DNA of 25,335 nt from Reclinomonas americana ATCC 50394 (Eukaryota; Jakobida; Jakobea; Jakobida): positions 1 through 25,335 of the forward strand of contig PS015408.1 in NCBI GenBank assembly GCA_048213135.1, given 5' to 3'. This document shows, piece by piece, positions 10,568-19,400 of this stretch; the stretch's first letter is position 1; every line of letters starts with the position of its first letter. A program made the position numbers and the translations under genes. The notes below the pieces were generated by a model. It saw only the letters and a list, made by a program, of their open reading frames with translations. It made no database searches and was not told the origin of the DNA.

Positions 10568-10902
10568 CCGACCAAAGACGGGACCGATATACACACACAC
10601 TCAATCTGTGTGAGCAGCAAGTGTGAGCGAGTGTGCAAAAAGAGCGCACACAATGAGGAGGTGACGCACTCAGCGGGCCCGCACGAGTTGTGTTGTGAGA
10701 GAGAGCCGCTTGCGAGCAACTGTCCAATCGACATTGGTTTTCGTGTTGCCTTTTGTCTGTGAGGGAGTGTTGTTGGATGCAGTGTGAGCTGCATAGGCAT
10801 GCGCTGGGCGTGAGGGAAGGAGAAGGAGAGTGGCGCTGGTTTTTCAGTGGTGGTGAGAGGGCATGGGTGCGGTACGAAACCCCGATTTGGCATATGTGCT
10901 AC
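10568..10902. promoter_or_regulatory. Intergenic region between the LRRC45-like start and tRNA-Gly
   Basis: This region holds the presumed promoter and 5' leader of the minus-strand LRRC45-like gene, whose start codon is at 10567, and the upstream flank of the tRNA gene. No TATA box or other defined element was identified. The open frames here lack motifs. Confidence 0.4.
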
Positions 10903-10973
10903 ACACCTGTAGTCTAACGGTATGACGATTGCTTGCCATGCAGTAGGACCGGGTTCAATTCCCGGCAGGTGTA
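10903..10973 (+). tRNA. trnG(gcc): tRNA-Gly (anticodon GCC)
   Basis: A full cloverleaf can be drawn. Acceptor stem: ACACCTG (10903-10909) pairs with CAGGTGT (10966-10972), with discriminator A at 10973. D arm: 10912-10926, with three Watson-Crick pairs. Anticodon stem: ATTGC/GCAGT, with loop TTGCCAT, so GCC is at 10935-10937. T arm: CCGGG-TTCAATT-CCCGG (10949-10965). There is no intron. Internal Pol III promoters are present: an A box around 10910-10920 and a B box, GGTTCAATTCC, at 10952-10962. T runs follow directly. The first pair is A1-T72 rather than the usual G1-C72 of tRNA-Gly. Glycine GGC and GGT codons, read by this tRNA, are common in the neighbouring genes. Confidence 0.96.
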
Positions 10974-10978
10974 TCTTC

Positions 10979-10993
10979 TTTTTTATTTTTTTT
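10979..10993 (+). terminator. Pol III T-run terminator of tRNA-Gly
   Basis: A run of six T at 10979-10984 and a second of eight T at 10986-10993 begin six bases after the tRNA discriminator base. This is the expected RNA polymerase III termination signal with a backup. Confidence 0.9.
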
Positions 10994-11654
10994 ATTTTTC
11001 TTTGACAGAAGAAGCATGCCAACGCCAACCATCAACACAAATAGGTGTGTTGAGGGCAGCGATAGCATTATTTTTGCGTGTGTTCGCGCTCGGAGGTTCG
11101 AACAAGTTGAAAAAACTGCAATCCGCACCACAAACCGTGCGTTTTGCAAGCCAAGAACTGTGCATGCCAGGTCCGGATCCGTGAGTTGGAAGCGGTGTAT
11201 CACGAGAACGCTGGGTGCCGGTGACGCTGCACGCACTGCCGGGACCAGCTGTTGCGAATTCGAATTCGAAGCCGCGAGTGAAACGCACGAAACAGAAAGT
11301 GGCGACGGGAGAAAGAAAGTGGCTTAGCGTACACGGTGCATTTTGTCCAGCACTTCCGTCAGAAAGCTGCGCAATTGACTTTCGTTCGATTTCTTCTCAA
11401 TATTTATTTTTCCTTGTCTTTTCTCTTGACGCCCAAGCTCTTCTGCAAATCGCATTCATTTAACACACTCCCTCTCCCCCTCTCGCCTCTTCCGCACCCG
11501 CCCCTTCCCCCGCCACCGAGACAACTCTTTTCCCACCAACACTCCATTCAGTCGATCCCTCCTGTCCAAAAGCCTCACTTTTCTTTCACGCTCCCCTTGC
11601 GCGCGATCCTCTTCCACCCCTCAACCCTTCACTTCTCCACCAACACACATCATC
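10994..11654 (+). promoter_or_regulatory. Upstream region of the aldolase gene
   Basis: This 661-bp stretch between the tRNA terminator and the aldolase start codon has no recognised gene. A 103-codon open frame (11016-11327) has no family motif and is probably chance. From about 11400 the plus strand becomes pyrimidine-rich (TTTTCCTTGTCTTTTCTC and CCCTCTCCCCCTCTCGCC types), as expected for a core promoter or 5' leader of a highly expressed gene. The ATG context is CATCATGG. Confidence 0.45.
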
Positions 11655-12010
11655 ATGGCCTCTTCATCTTCATCGCCGTCCATTTGCGGTGCCTTCGCGG
11701 AGGAAATGGATGCCACCATTGTGCGTCTGTGCTGAGATTCCCTGACGCAAACAACACAAAAATGCTCATCTTCATCCTCAGACGGCCATCATTGCCCCGG
11801 GTCGCGGCATCCTCGCTGCTGACGAGAGCACTGGCACCATTGGCAAGCGCTTCGAGTCGATCAACTTGCCCAACACGGTGTGTGTGTCTTCGCGCGTAAA
11901 CAAAAGTGCGTGCCATGTCGCACCACCCCTGCTCACTGTTGTCTTCCGTGCGTGCGTGCAGGAGGACAACCGCCGCGCCTACCGCACGCTGCTGTTCACC
12001 ACCCCCGGAG
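11655..12010 (+). CDS. FBA: Class I fructose-bisphosphate aldolase, N-terminal exons only
   Basis: Exons: 11655-11720, 11782-11877 and 11962-12010, joined by GT...AG introns of 61 and 84 nt, both phase 0. The start ATG opens [20 protein letters not shown]. Exon 2 carries the class I aldolase signature [15 protein letters not shown], with the conserved Asp (residue 36) and Lys-Arg (44-45) of the active-site region. Exon 3 gives [16 protein letters not shown], which aligns with the family directly after it. The enzyme cleaves fructose-1,6-bisphosphate to two triose phosphates in glycolysis. About 70 of the roughly 360 residues expected are present. The next conserved segment (YISGVI type) and the Schiff-base lysine exon are not found between 12011 and the gap at 12767, nor after it. 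The remainder is either inside an undersized gap or lost through misassembly or real truncation. Confidence 0.9.
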
Positions 12011-12341
12011 GTTTGCTTGCGTGTTGTTTGTGGCGGGGGTGATGGCCATTGCGAAATGGCGCACTTGTCTCTCTCCGCGCGCGCGCGCACTTTCTCTTTC
12101 TCTCTCTCTCTTCTCTCGCTGCGTGCTTGTGCTCTTGTCGTCGTGCATTAGTGTCATGATGGGTGTGCGCGTCATGATGCTCTTTCTCCCGACTGGTGCA
12201 CCAAGATCCGGTGATTCTGTGCTCATTATTTTGATTGCCTGTCTTGCCGTGTGCGCATCTTTACTCAGTGGTCACTGATGTGGAGTAGAAACACGCGCTT
12301 TTCGTGTTCTCCTGGTTGTGTGGGCTGTTTCTGTCTTTTCT

Positions 12342-12766
12342 TGTTTTCTATGTCGAGGTGCAGCACTCGATTGCTTTTCTCGTTCCTCGCCCTTCGTGCG
12401 TTGCTTCTTGCAACAGTCGTCCTGGTGCACGCCAGCTCTTGTAGACGCTGCCTGCTCCTCCTTCTCGCTGTCGTCGTGCTCCGCAAGTCTCTTTTAGTTT
12501 CCTGTTTTCCGTGTCGAGGTGCAGCAGTCGCCTTTGCTGCGTGCCTTCTCGTCTCTCCGTCCTTTCTTGTCATTGGGTTTCTCCGTCTCCACCTGCCTCT
12601 GCTCGTTCCCTCTGCCAGCCACCGATCGATGAGTCGGCGAATCTCCGCATGTTCTTGTTTTCCGTGTCGAGGTGCAGCAGTCGCCTTTGCTGCGTGCCTC
12701 GTCTCTCCTTCCTTCGTTGCCTCTGATCGTCTCTCTCTCCACCTGCCTCTGCTCGTTCCCTCTGTC
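12342..12766 (+). repeat. Tandem repeat of about 155 bp, running into the gap
   Basis: The motif TGTTTTC..TGTCGAGGTGCAGCA occurs at 12342, 12503 and 12656 (spacings 161 and 153). Each copy is followed by similar CTTTGCTGCGTGCC and CCACCTGCCTCTGCTCGTTCC segments; the first copy is the most diverged. The array is inside the intron that begins after aldolase exon 3 and ends at the N run, which it may have caused. Positions 12011-12341 are otherwise ordinary intron with CT-rich sequence at 12062-12120. Confidence 0.85.
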
Positions 12767-13260
12767 NNNNNNNNNNNNNNNNNNNNNNNNNNNNNNNNNN
12801 NNNNNNNNNNNNNNNNNNNNNNNNNNNNNNNNNNNNNNNNNNNNNNNNNNNNNNNNNNNNNNNNNNNNNNNNNNNNNNNNNNNNNNNNNNNNNNNNNNNN
12901 NNNNNNNNNNNNNNNNNNNNNNNNNNNNNNNNNNNNNNNNNNNNNNNNNNNNNNNNNNNNNNNNNNNNNNNNNNNNNNNNNNNNNNNNNNNNNNNNNNNN
13001 NNNNNNNNNNNNNNNNNNNNNNNNNNNNNNNNNNNNNNNNNNNNNNNNNNNNNNNNNNNNNNNNNNNNNNNNNNNNNNNNNNNNNNNNNNNNNNNNNNNN
13101 NNNNNNNNNNNNNNNNNNNNNNNNNNNNNNNNNNNNNNNNNNNNNNNNNNNNNNNNNNNNNNNNNNNNNNNNNNNNNNNNNNNNNNNNNNNNNNNNNNNN
13201 NNNNNNNNNNNNNNNNNNNNNNNNNNNNNNNNNNNNNNNNNNNNNNNNNNNNNNNNNNNN
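12767..13260. other. Assembly gap (494 N) between aldolase and receptor genes
   Basis: The gap is flanked by a ~155-bp tandem array on the left and a (CT)n run on the right. The missing aldolase coding sequence (about 290 codons plus introns), the aldolase 3' end and the receptor's first exon(s) would all have to fit here, which is more than 494 bp. The gap length is therefore probably not real. Confidence 0.99.
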
Positions 13261-13297
<37 letters not shown>

Positions 13298-13306
13298 CTC
13301 TCTTCT

Positions 13307-13380
<74 letters not shown>

Positions 13381-13410
13381 CTCTCTCTCTCTCTCTCTCT
13401 TGCTTTCTCG
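13261..13410 (+). repeat. (CT)n microsatellite
   Basis: Nearly pure CT dinucleotides with a few TTC interruptions lie just upstream of the first visible receptor exon (acceptor CAG at 13466-13468). The tract is probably part of an intron, where it also extends the pyrimidine tract. Confidence 0.95.
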
Positions 13411-13468
13411 CTTCCTCCCCTCTCCCGACAGCTGACGAGACTCGTATGTTTGTTTCGTCCACACGCAG

Positions 13469-16400
13469 TGGCTCAGACGATGACGACCTCGACGACGACC
13501 GCGGCGGCTACCAGCGTGCTCGCCACGTCCGCCACACTGCAAGGCTCCGTCAACGCCAACAATGTGGCCGGCGGTCTCACCAACTCATTCTCCTACGGCA
13601 CCACGCAGTCCTCCTACGCCAGCGCCTCTGTGTCCATCTATGCCGGCAAGAGTCTGACGTCTGGCACCTTGGATGGCGCCCTCGGAACGGCTACGTTGTA
13701 CTGGATAGAAGGAATGTGTATGGACCGCAACTCGGGAGACTTGTTTGTCTCAAGCATTCAGTGCGTTTGTGGTAGTTGTGTGCCGTCCACCACCAGTCTC
13801 GCACTCACCTGTGCACATGCGTGTGTGTGTGTGTGTGTGCAACGTGTCAAAAGGTCGCACACTATTCGCCGAGTGTTTCAGAACGGATACGTTGTCACCT
13901 TTGCCGGCAGTATTACGTCCGGCAGCGCTGACGGCTACGGCACTGGTGCATTCTTCAAGACGTACGTGCCAGAACAGAAGAAGAGTGCACCGTGTCTGCT
14001 TGTTGCTGAACTTGTGGTGTGCGTGTGTGTTTGCATGTTTGCGTGCAGTCCTCGAGGCCTGGCGTGCACCTCGAGTGGCTTGATCTACGTGGCCGACAAC
14101 TCCAACAATTGCATTCGTGTCGTGAACATAGCCACCACCCAGGTGACCACGCTTGCTGGCACCTGTGGCACCACAGCCTTTGTATTGGATGGTACGGGTA
14201 GCAGCGCGAGGTTCAACGCCCCGGTGAGCGTGAATGTCGACGAAGCCAACTCGGTGATGTACGTATCTGATTCCTTAGGCAACGCAATGTTGCGTCACAT
14301 ACACGTATCCGTCTTCGTCGCTTGTAGCACTGATATCAGCAATAACACCCGGCCCTTTGCGTGCTTTGGTTTGTGCAGTCGAAAGGTTCACCGATCGATA
14401 ATCAGCCGCGGCCTAGTTTACCACTCACCTGCGTCTGATGCTCGTCACAGGTCACACTTCCTGGCGCCGTCGTGACCAGAGTCGCAGGAACGACGACGGC
14501 TGGGTTTGCAGACGGTGACGCGCTCACCGTCGCCAAGTTCAACTCGCCGCTGCAAATGGCACTCAACACAAGCGCCACCACTTTGTGGATTGCCGACAAG
14601 AACAACAACGTGCGTGCGTGCACTTGCGTGTGTGTCTCTGCTTGTGCTTGTGCAAAGCTTCGTCCAACTGGATCGAAATCGCAGAGAATTCGCATATTCG
14701 ACATTGTGGGCAGCAACGTGTCGACACTCGTGGGTACTGGCACGGTCTCTTCTATTAACGGACCTCGTTGCGTTGCTTCCTTTTACTTGGAACTCGTGAT
14801 GTATGGGTCTTCATCTCACCTGCTTGCGTGTCCGTGCAGTTAACATGGCCACCGTTAACGCACCGCTAGCCATTGCTTACAATGCGGATTTGAACGTGCT
14901 CTATGTTGCTGGCGTTGAGTGATTGCCCGCTTGCAGTGTGTTCATTGCACTGTCGCGTCCTCAATATGGTGGTTCGCATCGCACACAGAAAGGTAGCATA
15001 GTGCGGCAGATTGACTTGAATACCAGCACCATTACCAGGATTGCCGGCACGGGCACCGCAGGAGCAGCCACTGGCCCTGCGTTGACCACCGCTCAATTCA
15101 ACGGCAATTTAGTAAGTCAACGCGGAATCGCGTTTCTCGACGCACATCTGTTGCAATTGTGCACTGTTCTCATGACCTTTCTGCGATCGTGCAGTACTGG
15201 CTGACGTGGGACCCCGCGACTGCTTCACTGCTGATTGCCGGTACGCACAGCAGGCAGAGTGTGAGTCAATTGTCGGGCGCATTGTGTTCGCCAACCTTCG
15301 TTTGCAGATCAACTCGACATGACCATCCGTCGCCTCACTCTCGGTCCGTCGTCGACAGTGGCGGCCACGCCGGCTACGGCCACCGGCTCCACCAACGTAT
15401 CGATATCTGCCGCCATCAGCTCGCTCACCCTCGGCACCAAGTACTACTTCCGCGCGCTGGCCACAACCTCGGGTGGTCTGGTGTTCAGCGGCACGGCGCG
15501 TTCCTTCACGACCGACAGGGCGCCCACCGACATTGGATGCTCGACCACCACGTATTTGGCGCCATCGACGGCCAACACGGTGATCTGCACACTCAGCACG
15601 GTAGACCCGGATGTTGGCGACACGTTCACGTATGCGGTGGTCAGCAGCACGCCGGCTGGCGTGTTCTCCATTCAGTCGAACTCGCAGTTGGTGATCACGG
15701 CGGCCGGTCAATCGACTGCCTCTCTGTCGGTGACACTGAGCACGACCGACAGCGGTGCGGCGTCGTTTAGCAAAACATTCACCGTCACATCAGGTACTCA
15801 ATAAGAGTGGAGTGTGTGTGTGTGTGAGAGAGAGAGAATAGAGAAGAGAGAGGGAATGTGTTAGTGTGTGCTAGCTCAACATCAGTTTGTTTGAAGTGGT
15901 GCACACATAAGCTTATTCTATCATGTTGTCACAGTGCCCACTCCCTCTGTCACATCTGTTGACAGGCTTGTCATCTTCAACAACACGGTTGCCTCGACCC
16001 TGATGACGATAACCGGTGTTTCCTTTTTCGACGTGGNNNNNNNNNNNNNNNNNNNNNNNNNNNNNNNNNNNNNNNNNNNNNNNNNNNNNNNNNNNNNNNN
16101 NNNNNNNNNNNNNNNNNNNNNNNNNNNNNNNNNNNNNNNNNNNNNNNNNNNNNNNNNNNNNNNNNNNNNNNNNNNNNNNNNNNNNNNNNNNNNNNNNNNN
16201 NNNNNNNNNNNNNNNNNNNNNNNNNNNNNNNNNNNNNNNNNNNNNNNNNNNNNNNNNNNNNNNNNNNNNNNNNNNNNNNNNNNNNNNNNNNNNNNNNNNN
16301 NNNNNNNNNNNNNNNNNNNNNNNNNNNNNNNNNNNNNNNNNNNNNNNNNNNNNNNNNNNNNNNNNNNNNNNNNNNNNNNNNNNNNNNNNNNNNNNNNNNN

Positions 16401-19400
16401 NNNNNNNNNNNNNNNNNNNNNNNNNNNNNNNNNNNNNNNNNNNNNNNNNNNNNNNNNNNNNNNNNNNNNNNNNNNNNNNNNNNNNNNNNNNNNNNNNNNN
16501 NNNNNNNNNNNNNNNNNNNNNNNNNNNNNNNNNNNNNNNNNNNNNNNNNNNNNNNNNNNNNNNNNNNNNNNNNNNNNNNNNNNNNNNNNNNNNNNNNNNN
16601 NNNNNNNNNNAGGCGCACCTGTTGAGCTCTCTGGCAGTTGTGTCTGTTGTGCTGCGCCACAATATGTGTCACACACTGCTTAATCTCTTGTTGAACTCGA
16701 ACGCAACAGCAACCACACTGCTAGTGGCCTTCGAGGCCGATGGAACTCAGCAACGCAGTGGCTGGGAGATTCAAGTGTATGGTGCGTCGCTGCCGACTGT
16801 ATGGAATCAGTTTTCCAGGGGCATGCAGCTGGCTCACCGCGCAGAACAGTACCACGAGGCCTGCAGGTCACGCTCTCCGGCGACGGTGGAATCTACTCAT
16901 GGGGAACGAAGGTAGAGCTATCGGCCACCGTCGTCGACTTGGATAATCGGTCGTCTTTTGCGTCGGTAGGCTGAAGCACGGATATCGATCGACAGATGTA
17001 CGAGCCTTCTTCTCTCATGTGTTGTACGTGTTTGCGTGTGTAGGCCGTTCCACTTGCTGTCTCTTGGAGCTGTGTCTTTTTCTCCGCCTTGGGCTCTGGC
17101 GCTGCCGAAGATTGTGGCTTGTCGTTCACCCCGGAGTTGACCAACATCGTGGGACCTGGTGGCATGCGGAACGGAACGTTTCGAAAGCAGTTGCCGTCGG
17201 TGAAATGCACTCTGTTTCACGTTTCTTATTTTCTTCGATGTACACCAGGTACGCATTCACTGTATTAGCCAAACGAGGCAGCTTCTCGGCCACGGCCAGC
17301 TCCTCCATCACTTACGGCGCCTCAAATTCCTTGTATTTGTTAGTGGTACGTGTTTTACCGGTGTGAATGTCAGTGATCGTCGTTGCCCAAGTGCTCACCA
17401 CATTGAGGCGCAGCCGAGTGTCGGCGAAACTTCTTCGCAATTGCGCAACTGGATGGAGCCGTTTGTTGTGCGCGCCGTCATGTCGGGTGCGATTGCCGAT
17501 CGATCAGATGTGACGGCCAGATTCAATGTCACCGGTGTGTGTTGCGCTTTTGTACCCTTTTCCCGCGCATTGCTCACTCGTGCACTGCGACGCAGATCTG
17601 CGCACTGCTTCCGCTGTCTCTCTCGACAAATTCGAAATCGTGCGGAACTCACGCTCGCTGCCGATTGCTTTACGCGTCGCGGCAGGTGTGTTGGATGCTG
17701 GCGCACGCTACGAGTTTGCATACGCTGCACAGGCCGGAGGATCCGTTTGTTGCGTGTGGTGCTGGGTCGATTTCCTCCGTTGTCTGCACCAGTTGATCTG
17801 TGTGTATTTCAGTGAGCACGACACTCGAGGTGGCCATGCGACCGCGTCCCACTATCACGGGTTCGATTATGGCGACGCCGCAGCAGGGCGTTGAGCGATC
17901 CACGCTTTATACGATCACTGCACCGACGGGGAGCGGCGGCACCGGTGCGGTGCTATTCTACACATTTTACTACAATCGAGTGCGAACGGGCACTTCTGTA
18001 CTCCTCGGTGTGCAGCTGAACTCGACGCTGGTTACCACCCTGGAGGCCGGTGATCCAAACGACCAATACCGCGTGTCTGTTCAAGTGGAAGTCAGTGATG
18101 CGACTGGCGTGGCATCCAAGTTTCGTAAGTTGGTACCATTGCACGCTCACACTCTCGCCAGTTCACCAACATGCCTTTGTGATTGGCGCAGGGCGAGTTT
18201 GAACACCACAGTCATCGTCAGCCCGCAACCGAATGCAGGATCCGCGCAGCTCCAACAGCAATTTGTGACGGGTGTGTCGACTCTGTCAGCGATGCCACTC
18301 CGTGACAGCGCAGATGCTGCGCAGGTGGTGGCGCGCGCATCCTATCTGCTGGCGATGCTGGAGGAGACCGATGGTCGAACAGCAGTGCTGGCCGGTGGTA
18401 CGCCGGTGTATGCGGCCATGGTCTCTGTTGCCACGCAGTTGTCGACTGCGACCGCGCTGCTGCGCCCCAGTGATATGCCGCGCGTCGTAACTGGCTTGCT
18501 CAGTTGCCTCAATCTGTGCTCCTTGTGCGTTTCTCCTTTCGTCTCCTCAAACTTTTCGTCTGTGCACTGACTTGCCTTCTCCCCGCAGTGCGCTGCCGCA
18601 GCTTCCTCAGACGGAGCGCATCGCGGTCATTGGAGCCATGATTTCGTCTGCGGAGGCCGTCTCCAAGTCGTCGATCGTGAGTCAGAATACGCCTGCTGCC
18701 TCGATACTGCAACTTGCCGATCGCCTCGCTGCGACACTGCCCGGAATCGCTCAAGCTGTGGATACAAGTACCTTGGGCAGTCGACTCACAAAGTCGGCAG
18801 AGCAGGTGCTCACCACTGCGGTGGCGGTGCAGGTATGTTGGCAGAGAGGCTCGTGCAGTATGCATTCTTGTCTTCTCTCCTCATACGATTGGTTATCCGC
18901 AGGTTCCCGGTGATGCGCCTGCTCGCTTCGTCGGCGCCACATTCACAATGGAGGCAGCGCACTTCTCAGCCGAGCAATCGCCGACTGCCGCCAGCGCCGT
19001 CAAGTTCGTGGACAACAACAACGCGGCAACGGTCTTGGGAGCTCTCGCACAGTTCGATGCTGCAAGCGACTCGACATCGGCGGCTGCATCCTTCGCCTTT
19101 CCGCGTTCATTTGCGTCCGTGGTTGGTGGGCGCAGTGACAGTGCCGTGTACATCTCGACCATGTTCGCTGCCGGCACGAATCCGTACGACGCACTGGGTA
19201 CCGGCACCGTGAATCAGGGCAGTAACAAGACTGCCGAGCTGCTCACCTCCATCCACACCTTCAAGTTGATTGACGCGGCGGATTCTTCATCAATCTCAGT
19301 GTCAAATCTGACGGAGTGGTTTTACTTTCAACTGGGCGGCACGAACAGGACTCTGAGCGAGCAGATCGCCGGGCAGCTGGTGGGTGCTGCTCCTATTCGT

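Noticed and set aside
9011-10600. Long open frame of 529 codons spanning the N run
   Set aside because: Open only because N codons cannot be stops. The only coding parts are the two small exons 10567-10546 and 10472-10405, in other phases.
11016-11327. 103-codon open frame between the tRNA and the aldolase
   Set aside because: No domain, no homologous motif and no splice partner. It probably lies in the upstream flank of the aldolase gene.
18129-18191. Retained sequence instead of an intron in the REJ-to-GAIN linker
   Set aside because: The frame is open through it, but a GTTGGT...GCGCAG intron of 63 nt fits the usual size and leaves the frame unchanged. Either form gives a valid protein, so retention as an alternative cannot be excluded.
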